A stretch of 53,350 bases of DNA from Actinomycetes bacterium. GTDB lineage: Bacteria; Actinomycetota; Actinomycetes; S36-B12. The stretch's first letter is position 1, and each line of letters starts with the position of its first letter. The notes under the pieces were generated by a model, which was not told where the DNA came from, made no database searches, and saw only the letters and a list, made by a program, of their open reading frames with translations. Below, one piece after another: positions 43,229-51,953 of the stretch. The stretch lies in NCBI GenBank assembly GCA_014190275.1, contig BJGE01000008.1, forward strand, positions 1 through 53,350, written 5' to 3'. The position numbers were made by a program, and so were the translations under genes.

Positions 43229-43681
43229 ATGGCGCTCAATCCGGATTTCATTGGCCGCACCTATCCGCCGAGTGAGCCCTATCTCGTCGGTCGCGAGAAG
43301 ATTCGCGAATTCGCGCGGGCCATTGGCGATGTTAATCCGGCATACCACGAGGTGGCAGCAGCCCAAGGGTTGGGTTACGCCGATGTGGTGGCGCCGCCTA
43401 CCTTCGCTTTCACTTTCGTCTTCGCATCCACCGAAGTAGTAGTGATGGATCCTGACCTTGGGCTTGACTACACCAAGGTGGTTCACGGTGAAGAGTCCTT
43501 CAGCTACTCCCGGCCGATAGTTGCCGGCGATGAACTAGTCGTCATCAATACGATCGAAAATATTCGGGCTGCTGCAGGAAATGACATGATCACCGTCAAG
43601 AGTACGGTCAGTACGACGTCGGGCGAGCCCGTTGTTGTCACCTCGATGGTGATTGTCGCTCGCGGGACGGATGCCCAATGA
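43229..43681 (+). CDS. MaoC-like dehydratase subunit (HadA-like)
   Basis: NPDFIGRTYPPSEPYLVGREKIREFARAIGDVNPAYHE...VAPPTFAF; follows rpmG as in the actinobacterial rpmG-hadA-hadB order. Confidence 0.87.
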   Translation: MALNPDFIGRTYPPSEPYLVGREKIREFARAIGDVNPAYHEVAAAQGLGYADVVAPPTFAFTFVFASTEVVVMDPDLGLDYTKVVHGEESFSYSRPIVAGDELVVINTIENIRAAAGNDMITVKSTVSTTSGEPVVVTSMVIVARGTDAQ

Positions 43682-44106
43682 CCGCGAAGTTGAAATTCGC
43701 TAATGTCGAAGTGGGCACGAAACTGCCGGCTCTGTCGGTTCCGATTCAGCGCGTTGACTTAATCAGGTATGCGGGTGCCTCCGGTGACTTCAACATCATC
43801 CATTGGAATGAGCGCTTCGCCACCTCGGTCGGACTGCCAAATGTGATCGCCCACGGGATGTTCACGATGGCATCAGCGGTACGGGTCGTTACCGATTGGG
43901 TGGGCGATCCAGGGGCTGTTGTCGAGTATGGAGTCCGCTTCACTCGACCCGTGCCGGTACCCGATGATGGGGTTGGCGCACTACTGGAAATCAGTGGCGA
44001 GGTAACCGAGTTACTAGATGCGGGCCGCGTGCGGGTCACTTTGACGGCAGCCAGCGCCGGGCAAACGGTGCTCGGCAAAGCACAGGCTGTGGTTCAGCTC
44101 GCGTGA
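43678..44106 (+). CDS. MaoC dehydratase subunit (HadB-like)
   Basis: YAGASGDFNIIHWNERFATSVGLPNVIAHGMFTMA hydratase-2 motif; 4-bp overlap with the preceding gene. Confidence 0.88.
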   Translation: MTAKLKFANVEVGTKLPALSVPIQRVDLIRYAGASGDFNIIHWNERFATSVGLPNVIAHGMFTMASAVRVVTDWVGDPGAVVEYGVRFTRPVPVPDDGVGALLEISGEVTELLDAGRVRVTLTAASAGQTVLGKAQAVVQLA

Positions 44107-45068
44107 GCGCACCCCCGAGCGAGATCATCGACCTAGCGGAGCGCCGGCAGGCAGCTCGCGTGGCGCGCGACTTCGAACTCGCGGATCAACTTCGCGACCA
44201 GATTTCATCGGCGGGCTGGATCCTGGCCGATACCCCAGCTGGATTCGCCCTTTCGGTGAAGCCGCCATTCAAAGTTCATCCAACCCTCGCCGATGTGCTC
44301 ATGGACCCCGGTTACATCATTGACGCCAACGACCCAACGGCGGTGAGCCACGGCGGATGTGGTGTCGGGATCATCGTGGACGGTTGGCGCACAGATGTAC
44401 GCACCTGCTTGACCGCCCTCTTGGAGTTCGCCCCCGCGCAGGTTCAGATCATCGTTCTTGATCTGGGCAATGTCGATGGCGCGGGACTGGTGGCGCATGA
44501 AATTGGTATGGAGTACCAAGACCGCGTTCGCGTCATCCATGTGGCCCAGACTTTGGAGCAAGTTGGTTGGGGTAGGGCGACCGGTGCGCTCATTGAGTTG
44601 GATCCGGCCGCGGCTCACGTTGTCATGGACCTCTCCTCGGTTTTGACCGGTGACGCGATCACACCTTTATTAGCGGCGTTGCATGAGCCAGGTGTTATCG
44701 CCGCAGGCTGGAAAGGCACCAACGTCGATGTCAGTGACTGGCGATCGGTAGTTGACGCAGGTCCGGGCGAGGTGGATGTGCTCTTGGGTTACCTGATGGT
44801 TGTCGATAGAACAGCAGCGCTAGCGACACCGCCAAATCCAAAGGCGAAGTTCTATCGCAATGGCGACCTTGAATGGTCATTGCTGCTGCGGGCTGCCGGG
44901 GGGCGCTTAGTGGTGCCTGCCGATCACCTCCCGGTTGAGCAGGGCCGGCACCATGGGTATCACGACTCAGACCCGGAACTGAGAAGTCGGGAGTCGAAGA
45001 AAAACTACGACCGACTCCTTCAACAATTTCGTGGACGTGTTGACATATTGGCACCTAGATCCTCATAG
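44103..45068 (+). CDS. CysS-C-terminal-like helical segment fused to a GT2/GT-A-like domain
   Basis: N-terminus LAERRQAARVARDFELADQLRDQISSAGWILADTPAGFAL resembles the tail of cysteinyl-tRNA synthetase; remainder looks like a glycosyltransferase family 2-type fold. Confidence 0.6.
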   Translation: MSAPPSEIIDLAERRQAARVARDFELADQLRDQISSAGWILADTPAGFALSVKPPFKVHPTLADVLMDPGYIIDANDPTAVSHGGCGVGIIVDGWRTDVRTCLTALLEFAPAQVQIIVLDLGNVDGAGLVAHEIGMEYQDRVRVIHVAQTLEQVGWGRATGALIELDPAAAHVVMDLSSVLTGDAITPLLAALHEPGVIAAGWKGTNVDVSDWRSVVDAGPGEVDVLLGYLMVVDRTAALATPPNPKAKFYRNGDLEWSLLLRAAGGRLVVPADHLPVEQGRHHGYHDSDPELRSRESKKNYDRLLQQFRGRVDILAPRSS

Positions 45069-45078
45069 GCTGAGGGCT

Positions 45079-46107
45079 ATGCGCCTAGCCGACCTCACGA
45101 CGATGGGTGTTGGCGGTAGGCCGGATGTGCTGCGGACATGTACCGCGACCAATGAACTCATCGAGCGGGTGCGGCGGCTAGACGATGCGCGCGAGGCCGT
45201 ACTGATCCTTGGAGGCGGTAGCAATATCTTGATGGGGGATGGCCCATTTCATGGCACCGTGCTCCAGATCGCGACCCGAGGGATCGAGATCGAAGTTGGC
45301 GATGATGCGGTGCGGTTGACGGTGGCGGCCGGTGAGCCCTGGGATGCCTTGGTCGAACTGAGCGTCGTCAATGGCTGGTCTGGGATCGAAGCCCTCTCGG
45401 GAATCCCGGGCTTGGTGGGGGCAACCCCGATTCAAAATGTTGGGGCCTACGGACAAGAGATCTCGCAGGTGATCGAATCAGTCCGGGTACTTGATCGGGC
45501 CAATGGTTCAGTGGAAGTCCTCGATAACGCCGAGTGTCAATTTGAATATCGCTCTAGCATCTTCAAGCGGAAACCAAATCGATGGTTGATTGTCGCGGTC
45601 ACGCTCGAGTTGCGCATTGATGCGAACTGCATTGTTCGATACGCCGAACTGGCAGCCACCTTGGGTATCGAAATTGGCGGGTTGGCCGCTCCGGGCGAGG
45701 TGAGGTCGGCTGTGCTTGCGCTGCGGGCGGCAAAAGGCATGGTTCTTGACGCCAACGACGAAGATAGCCGCAGTGTTGGGTCATTCTTCACCAACCCGAT
45801 AGTTACCGTTGAGATTGCAGCGGGGATCCCGCCTGGTTGCCCAAGGTACCCGGCCACCACCGGTGTGAAATTGAGTGCCGCTTGGTTAATTGACCAAGCC
45901 GGAGTGAGGAAAGGCTGGAGGCTAACGGAAAGTTCACCAGTTCGAGTTTCCAACAAGCACTCGTTGGCCATAGTTGCTGCGCGTGGTGCAACAGCAACCG
46001 AGGTAATAGAACTAGCGTCACATATTCAAAAATTGGTGATGGCGAAGTACGGAATCCTGCTGGACCCGGAGCCCACTTTGGTCAACTGCACCCTCGGCGC
46101 CGCTTGA
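45079..46107 (+). CDS. murB: UDP-N-acetylmuramate dehydrogenase
   Basis: LADLTTMGVGGRPD, VLILGGGSNILMGDGPFHGTVL, SGIPGLVGATPIQNVGAYGQEI, YRSSIFK; ATG at 45079 preferred. Confidence 0.94.
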   Translation: MRLADLTTMGVGGRPDVLRTCTATNELIERVRRLDDAREAVLILGGGSNILMGDGPFHGTVLQIATRGIEIEVGDDAVRLTVAAGEPWDALVELSVVNGWSGIEALSGIPGLVGATPIQNVGAYGQEISQVIESVRVLDRANGSVEVLDNAECQFEYRSSIFKRKPNRWLIVAVTLELRIDANCIVRYAELAATLGIEIGGLAAPGEVRSAVLALRAAKGMVLDANDEDSRSVGSFFTNPIVTVEIAAGIPPGCPRYPATTGVKLSAAWLIDQAGVRKGWRLTESSPVRVSNKHSLAIVAARGATATEVIELASHIQKLVMAKYGILLDPEPTLVNCTLGAA

Positions 46108-46131
46108 GATTGTCACTCGGCTTCAAGCCAT

Positions 46132-47346
46132 TTACTTGGCTTCGCCGAGCAGCACCGCCATGCGGGTGACGCCTTCTACGATGTCTTCGTCACTTAGGGC
46201 ATATGAGAGTCGGAGGTAGCCGGGTGTACCGAAAGCCTCACCTGGCACCACCGCAACTTCCGCCTCGTCCAAAATGACATCGGCGAGATCGGCCGACGAA
46301 GTAATGGCCTTGCCGCGAATCGATTTGCCAATGAGGCCCTTGACCGACGGGTAAACGTAAAAGGCGCCCTCGGGTAAAGGGCAGTTAACACCAGGGATGG
46401 CATCGAGCAGGCCGGTGATCAGTTTGCGCCGGCGATCAAATGCGAGCTTCATCTCATCGACCGCAGCAAGGTCGCCGGACACTGCGGCAAGAGCTGCAAG
46501 CTGCGAAATATTCACGACATTCGAAGTGGAGTGTGATTGCAGGTTGGTCGCAGCCTTGATGACATCGAGCGGCCCGATCATCCAGCCCACCCGCCAGCCG
46601 GTCATGGCATAGGTTTTTGCTACCCCATTGACGATCACGCAGGTTTCAGCCAGTCCGGGCACGAGAACGGGCATCGATGAAAACTCGGTATCCCCATAGA
46701 CGAGGTGCTCATAGATCTCATCGGTAACCACCCAGATGCCATTAGCAAGTGCCCATTCGCCGATCGCCTTGACTTCGGCCGGTGAGTAAACCGCACCGGT
46801 TGGGTTCGAGGGTGAGACAAAAACTAAAAGCTTGGTCCGCGGGGTGCGAGCGGCCTCAAGCTGGGCAACGCTGGCCCGGTACCCGCTGGTCTCATCGGTC
46901 ATTATTTCAACCGGTACCCCTCCGGCCAGCCGGATGGCTTCTGGGTAGGTGGTCCAGTAGGGGGCGGGCAAGATCGCTTCGTCCCCTGGGTCAAGGAGCG
47001 CGGCGAAGGCGTTGTAGAGCGCATGCTTACCGCCATTGGTGACCAGGACTTGGGCTGCGGTGACCCGGTAGCCCGAATCGCGCAGGGTTTTCGCAGCGAT
47101 GGCCTCTTTGAGTTCTGGCAGCCCACCGGCTGGGGTGTACCGATGCCACTTGGGCAACTTGGCGGCGGCGATAGCCGCCTCGACGATGTAGTCGGGGGTC
47201 GGAAAGTCAGGTTCCCCGGCCCCAAATCCAATAACGGGCCGGCCGGCCGCCTTCAGGGCCTTGGCTTTGGCATCAACGGCCAAAGTCGCCGATTCGGTAA
47301 TGGCGGCGATCCGGCGGGAGACTCTGGGGGCAGGTGTAGTGGGCAT
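46132..47346 (-). CDS. Pyridoxal-phosphate-dependent aminotransferase (aspartate aminotransferase type)
   Basis: [45 protein letters not shown]-Lys motif. Confidence 0.93.
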   Translation of the reverse strand: MPTTPAPRVSRRIAAITESATLAVDAKAKALKAAGRPVIGFGAGEPDFPTPDYIVEAAIAAAKLPKWHRYTPAGGLPELKEAIAAKTLRDSGYRVTAAQVLVTNGGKHALYNAFAALLDPGDEAILPAPYWTTYPEAIRLAGGVPVEIMTDETSGYRASVAQLEAARTPRTKLLVFVSPSNPTGAVYSPAEVKAIGEWALANGIWVVTDEIYEHLVYGDTEFSSMPVLVPGLAETCVIVNGVAKTYAMTGWRVGWMIGPLDVIKAATNLQSHSTSNVVNISQLAALAAVSGDLAAVDEMKLAFDRRRKLITGLLDAIPGVNCPLPEGAFYVYPSVKGLIGKSIRGKAITSSADLADVILDEAEVAVVPGEAFGTPGYLRLSYALSDEDIVEGVTRMAVLLGEAK

Positions 47347-47469
47347 TCCCCGAGTATTTCAGGTGGCCCACCGACCGGATTGGACCCCTCTGCGGTGGGA
47401 CCGTAGACTCTCGCAAGCGGTTGGTCCGTTGGCGTCAGCCTGCCCACAGGTTGATACTCGGTCGGCCAA

Positions 47470-47542
47470 AGGGTCGTAGCTCAATTGGTAGAGCACCGGT
47501 CTCCAAAACCGGCGGTTGGGGGTTCAAGTCCCTCCGGCCCTG
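47470..47542 (+). tRNA. tRNA-Trp (CCA)
   Basis: AGGGTCG/CGGCCCT acceptor, GTCTCCAAAAC anticodon arm (CCA), GGTTCAAGTCC T-arm; directly upstream of secE. Confidence 0.93.
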
Positions 47543-47632
47543 CGGAGATGCACGAAACGCACGGCCAGCACAAAAAGCACTACCGGCTCCACCTGAACCA
47601 TGACGGCAGTTTAAGTAACGTAACGAAGGCGA

Positions 47633-47884
47633 GTGATGACAAACACCGACGTCGCGGAAGGCCGCGAAAGCGGATCGGCGGACCGTAAGCGTCCCGGATT
47701 CTTCGGGCGCTTAGCGTTGTTTGTGCGTCAAGTCATCGTTGAGCTCCGCAAGGTAATTTGGCCAACTCGCAAAGAACTAATTGCTTACACCATCGTGGTC
47801 ATAGTTTTTGTTGTACTCATAGCCGCGATCATCGCGGGCTTTGATTATGTATTCACCAAGGGTGTCCTGTTTATCTTTGGGTAA
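47633..47884 (+). CDS. secE: Preprotein translocase subunit SecE
   Basis: FFGRLALFVRQVIVELRKVIWPTRKELIAYTIVVIVFVVLIAAIIAGFDYVF. Confidence 0.95.
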   Translation: MMTNTDVAEGRESGSADRKRPGFFGRLALFVRQVIVELRKVIWPTRKELIAYTIVVIVFVVLIAAIIAGFDYVFTKGVLFIFG

Positions 47885-47924
47885 TTCAGAGCCTGCCGAC
47901 CAACGAACGAGGAGATAGCCCACC

Positions 47925-48815
47925 GTGTCCGACCAGGACCAGCAACAGCCCGCTCCTTCGGCGGATCCATTCGCGATAGCCCAGCCCGAGTCTGCGGACT
48001 TAGCGGTGGCAGACGCGGACGCTCTCCTTGCCGAGCTGCTGGCCGGTGACGCAGTAGTTCGGGAGCTCGTCGAAGAGGCGGTAATCGAAGAGCTCGTCGA
48101 AGAGGCGGTAATCGAAGAGCTCGTCGAAGAGGCGGTAATCGAAGAGCTCGTCGAAGAGGCGGTAATCGAAGAAATCTTGCTCGACGAGCTTGCCGAAGCC
48201 GAAGAAGTTGACCCGATTGCCGAATTCCGCGAGCAGATGCGCCTAGCGCCGGGTGACTGGTACGTCATTCACTCCTATGCGGGATTTGAGAACAAGGTCA
48301 AGATGAACCTTGAGTCGCGCATCAGCTCACTGAGCATGGAGGATTACATCTTTCAGGTAGAGGTGCCGATGGAGGAAGTCACCGAAATCAAAGGCGGCGT
48401 GCGCAGGCAGGTGCGGCGCAATAAGTTCCCCGGCTACGTGCTCGTGCGCCTTGACCTAACAGATGAGTCTTGGGGCGCGGTTCGCCATACCCCAGGTGTC
48501 ACCGGATTCGTGGGCCACGGGCATCAGCCGTCACCACTTTCGGTTGACGAGGTCACCGCGATCTTGGCCCCGGTTCCGGAGAAGAAAGCCGGCGTACCGG
48601 GTAGCCCAAATGCGGGGGGCGTGGCCGCGGCCGAGCCAATTCACGTTGACTTCCTGGTCGGTGATTCGGTGACCGTGGTCGATGGGCCGTTCGCGACTTT
48701 GCATGCGACCATCTCAGAAATTAATATCGAAGGGCAAAAAGTTACCGGGTTGGTCGAGATATTCGGCCGTGAAACCCCGGTCGAACTTGCTTTCAGTCAG
48801 ATCGACAAGAACTAA
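47925..48815 (+). CDS. nusG: Transcription termination/antitermination protein NusG with acidic N-terminal extension
   Basis: [25 protein letters not shown] domain, [25 protein letters not shown] motif. Confidence 0.95.
   Translation: MSDQDQQQPAPSADPFAIAQPESADLAVADADALLAELLAGDAVVRELVEEAVIEELVEEAVIEELVEEAVIEELVEEAVIEEILLDELAEAEEVDPIAEFREQMRLAPGDWYVIHSYAGFENKVKMNLESRISSLSMEDYIFQVEVPMEEVTEIKGGVRRQVRRNKFPGYVLVRLDLTDESWGAVRHTPGVTGFVGHGHQPSPLSVDEVTAILAPVPEKKAGVPGSPNAGGVAAAEPIHVDFLVGDSVTVVDGPFATLHATISEINIEGQKVTGLVEIFGRETPVELAFSQIDKN
48063..48170 (+). repeat. Four perfect tandem copies of a 27-bp unit inside nusG
   Basis: GAGCTCGTCGAAGAGGCGGTAATCGAA x4, identical copies at 48063, 48090, 48117, 48144; encodes ELVEEAVIE x4. 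Confidence 0.97.
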
Positions 48816-48872
48816 CCGCCAACTCCCGGGGGCGCCGTCTCCGGGTCACCACAACGAAGGACCTGACACACC

Positions 48873-49307
48873 ATGGCACCGAAGAAAAAGAAGGTTACCG
48901 GCCTGATCAAGCTGCAGATTCAAGCTGGTCTGGCAAACCCGGCGCCGCCCGTTGGCCCGGCACTTGGCCAGCACGGCGTCAACATTATGGAATTCTGCAA
49001 GGCCTATAACGCGGCCACGGAGAACCAGCGCGGCAACGTGATTCCCGTTGAGATCACGGTCTACGAAGACCGTAGCTTCGACTTCACCCTAAAGACGCCA
49101 CCGGCCTCCCGGTTGATCCTCAAAGCTGCCGGACTGGAAAAGGGCTCGGGTAACCCACCGAAGGTTAAGGCCGGCTCAATAACCAAAAATCAGGTGCGTG
49201 AGATCGCCGAAACCAAGATGCCTGATCTGAACGCCAATGACGTCGATGCCGCGATGAAGATCATCGAAGGCACCGCACGTCAGATGGGTATTACTGTTAC
49301 CGCATAG
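48873..49307 (+). CDS. rplK: 50S ribosomal protein L11
   Basis: [37 protein letters not shown]. Confidence 0.97.
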   Translation: MAPKKKKVTGLIKLQIQAGLANPAPPVGPALGQHGVNIMEFCKAYNAATENQRGNVIPVEITVYEDRSFDFTLKTPPASRLILKAAGLEKGSGNPPKVKAGSITKNQVREIAETKMPDLNANDVDAAMKIIEGTARQMGITVTA

Positions 49308-49368
49308 CAATTGAACCGCGTGGGAGGGCCGCCTTGGCCCGCCGACCACAACCTGCGAAGGAGCAGAC

Positions 49369-50082
49369 ATGAAGCGCAGTAAGGCGTATTTGAAGGCCGC
49401 AGAACTAATTGATCAAGACACTCTTTATTCACCGCTAATGGCCGTGCGCCTCGTGAAGAAGGGTATTTCAACCAAATTCGATCCAACTGTTGAGGTCGCG
49501 ATGCGACTGGGGGTTGATTCACGTAAGGCCGATCAAATGGTACGTGGCACCGTGAACCTGCCGCATGGCACCGGCAAGACCGCCCGGGTCCTGGTTTTCG
49601 CTAACGGGGAAAAGGCCGATGAAGCCCGTGCCGCCGGCGCTGACTTTGTTGGATCTGATGAACTCATTGCCAAGGTGGCTGGTGGCTGGACCGACTTCGA
49701 CGCCGCGGTGGCAACACCAGATCTCATGGGTAAGGTTGGCACGCTCGGCAAGGTGCTCGGCCCGCGTGGCCTGATGCCGAATCCGAAGACCGGTACCGTC
49801 ACCATGGACGTCGCTAAAGCCGTTGATGACATCAAGGGCGGCAAAATCGAGATGCGCATCGACAAGCATGCAAATATGCAGTTTCCGATCGGCAAGGCGT
49901 CATTCACCGAACAGCAGCTGGTTGAGAATTACGCAGCGGCCTTGGACGAGATATTGCGGTTGAAGCCATCGGCGGCTAAGGGTCGCTATGTCAAGAAGGC
50001 CACGATGTCGGCCACGATGGGTCCGGGGGTGCCGGTTGATCCCAACCGGGTCAAGAACTTGACCGCTGAGGATGAGATCTAG
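49369..50082 (+). CDS. rplA: 50S ribosomal protein L1
   Basis: [53 protein letters not shown]. Confidence 0.97.
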   Translation: MKRSKAYLKAAELIDQDTLYSPLMAVRLVKKGISTKFDPTVEVAMRLGVDSRKADQMVRGTVNLPHGTGKTARVLVFANGEKADEARAAGADFVGSDELIAKVAGGWTDFDAAVATPDLMGKVGTLGKVLGPRGLMPNPKTGTVTMDVAKAVDDIKGGKIEMRIDKHANMQFPIGKASFTEQQLVENYAAALDEILRLKPSAAKGRYVKKATMSATMGPGVPVDPNRVKNLTAEDEI

Positions 50083-50294
50083 GATTTGCCAAAGACGGGG
50101 CCGGCCCTTTAGCCTGCCCCTACCAAAGACCGCTGGTCGCGTTTGCCCCGGAACCCCGGGGCTGGCGTCGAAGGCCCCGCTCAAGCGGGCGGCCCGCGCA
50201 GGTTTACGAAGCTCGGCCGCTACCTGCGGTTCCCAGCCCCGTGCGCCTGCGCCGGGGCGTTTTACTTGATCGGGTCCGCAACGAAAGGAGCTCC
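50083..50294 (+). promoter_or_regulatory. Probable L10 leader (autoregulatory mRNA structure) upstream of rplJ
   Basis: ~210-nt non-coding GC-rich spacer between rplA and rplJ with CCAAAGACCGCTGGTC and multiple self-complementary stretches; position expected for an L10 leader. Confidence 0.6.
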
Positions 50295-50975
50295 ATGGCC
50301 CGGCCGACCAAGGTGACCACCGTCGCCGATCTCGCCGACCACTTCCGCACCTCCAGTGCGAGCGTGCTCACTGAATACCGTGGACTCACCGTCTCGCAAC
50401 TCAAGGAGTTGCGCCGCTCCCTCGGCGACACCGTGACTTATGCGGTGGTGAAGAACACCCTGACGAAGATCGCTGCAAAGGATGCGGGTGTCACCGGCAT
50501 TGATGAGCTCCTGCGCGGTCCGAGCGCCATCGCCTTCATCAAGGGCGATGCGGTTGACGCGGCCAAGGGCATCCGCAATTTCGCCAAGGCCAACCCGGCT
50601 CTTGTTATCAAGGGCGGGGTGATGGATGGTGTGCTTCTTAGCGCACAGGAAATCGTTCGACTCGCAGATCTTGAGTCCCGCGAGGTATTGCTCGCCAAGC
50701 TGGCATACGCCATGAAGGCTAAGCAGTCGCAGGCTGCCGCATTGTTCTCGGCGCCGTTGGCGAAGACGGCTAGAGCTCTGGGGGCACTGCAAACCAAGTT
50801 GGCCGCTGGTGCGCCGGTTACCCAGGCACCGGTTACCGAGGCACCGGTTACCGAGGCGCTCGTGGTTGAAGAAGTTGCTGCCGAGGAAACTTTCATTGAC
50901 GAAGCTGTTGCTGAAGAAACCGTGATTGACGAAGTTGTTGCTGAAGTAGTTACTGAGGAAATCCCCGAGGGCTAA
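50295..50975 (+). CDS. rplJ: 50S ribosomal protein L10 with acidic repeat C-terminal tail
   Basis: [41 protein letters not shown]; tail [16 protein letters not shown]...[24 protein letters not shown] at 50295. Confidence 0.95.
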   Translation: MARPTKVTTVADLADHFRTSSASVLTEYRGLTVSQLKELRRSLGDTVTYAVVKNTLTKIAAKDAGVTGIDELLRGPSAIAFIKGDAVDAAKGIRNFAKANPALVIKGGVMDGVLLSAQEIVRLADLESREVLLAKLAYAMKAKQSQAAALFSAPLAKTARALGALQTKLAAGAPVTQAPVTEAPVTEALVVEEVAAEETFIDEAVAEETVIDEVVAEVVTEEIPEG

Positions 50976-51036
50976 AGCCCACCATCACCCGGCCCTTCGG
51001 GGTAATACCCCACCGGAAAACCGAAAGGACGCCACC

Positions 51037-51426
51037 ATGGCGAAGATGAGCACCGATCAACTGCTAGATGCATTCAAGGAAATGACCCTACTTGAGCTCT
51101 CTGAGTTCGTGAAGGTCTTCGAAGACACCTTCGACGTAACTGCGGCAGCACCTGTTGCGGTTGCGGTCGCGGCGCCTGCTGCTGGCGGCGGTGATGCCGG
51201 CGGTTCAGCTGACCAAGATGAGTTCGATGTCATTCTCGAAGCAGCGGGCGAGAACAAAATCCCGGTAATCAAGGAGGTGCGCGCTCTGACCAGCCTTGGC
51301 CTCAAGGAGGCCAAAGATCTAGTTGAGGCCGCACCCAAGGCAGTGCTGGAGAAGGTCAACAAGGAGGCCGCCGACAAGGCGAAGACCGTCCTCGAGGCCG
51401 CTGGCGCCACCGTTTCAGTCAAGTAG
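51037..51426 (+). CDS. rplL: 50S ribosomal protein L7/L12
   Basis: [61 protein letters not shown]. Confidence 0.98.
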   Translation: MAKMSTDQLLDAFKEMTLLELSEFVKVFEDTFDVTAAAPVAVAVAAPAAGGGDAGGSADQDEFDVILEAAGENKIPVIKEVRALTSLGLKEAKDLVEAAPKAVLEKVNKEAADKAKTVLEAAGATVSVK

Positions 51427-51464
51427 TTTGCAGGAAGCTTTTTTGCGCGGCCCAGGCCATGACC

Positions 51465-51495
51465 AAATGAGGCGCCCTTCGGGGCGCCTCATTTT
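51465..51495 (+). terminator. Intrinsic terminator/attenuator-type hairpin after rplL
   Basis: AAATGAGGCGCCC-TTCG-GGGCGCCTCATTT: 13-bp stem, C(UUCG)G tetraloop, followed by a short T-run that is part of the downstream 16-bp repeats. Confidence 0.8.
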
Positions 51496-51551
51496 GGTTG
51501 GGTCTGGTTTTGGTTGGGTCTGGTTTTGGTTGGGTCTGGTTTTGGTTGGGT
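51492..51551 (+). repeat. 16-bp G/T tandem repeat, about 3.75 copies
   Basis: TTTTGGTTGGGTCTGG at 51492, 51508, 51524, then partial TTTTGGTTGGGT at 51540; intergenic. Confidence 0.95.
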
Positions 51552-51795
51552 AGCGGCTCGGACAAAGTTTGACAAAATCGGACAAATAGGGTGGCTAGGT
51601 TGCGTTCTGGTCACAGTCCAGGCGGGGTTACTTGACTATCAGGCCACAGGCGGTCACGATTTGGGGGCACGCGAATCCCGCACAGAGCTCGTTTCACGAG
51701 GACGTACTCAGGACAGGCCGGCAAGGGTCAAGAAGCACCGCTGTCGCCGCCGGGCCACCTGTTTACCTCGAGGGGAAGCGAAGGTCGAGGGGGGT

Positions 51796-51824
51796 TGGAC
51801 AGCGGTTTGCCCAAGGGGTATACT
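51796..51824 (+). promoter_or_regulatory. Candidate sigma-70-type promoter for rpoB
   Basis: TGGACA-N17-TATACT, about 130 bp upstream of the rpoB start. Confidence 0.5.
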
Positions 51825-51953
51825 GCTGCTTTGCGCTGCCATCCTTTCGCCCTTCAGCCTGGACCGTCACTTGACAGTTCAGGTGAATTGGCGTTGATAA
51901 AGGCGCAGGTTCAAGCCCAATACCAATAGCAGCGCCCTCGGAAGGATCTACTC

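Noticed and set aside
48063-48170. Possible CRISPR-like array
   Set aside because: Contiguous 27-bp units with no spacers, in-frame inside nusG; it is a coding tandem repeat.
51514-51897. 127-aa ORF in the rplL-rpoB spacer
   Set aside because: Begins in the 16-bp repeat and shows no domain; more likely non-coding regulatory DNA.
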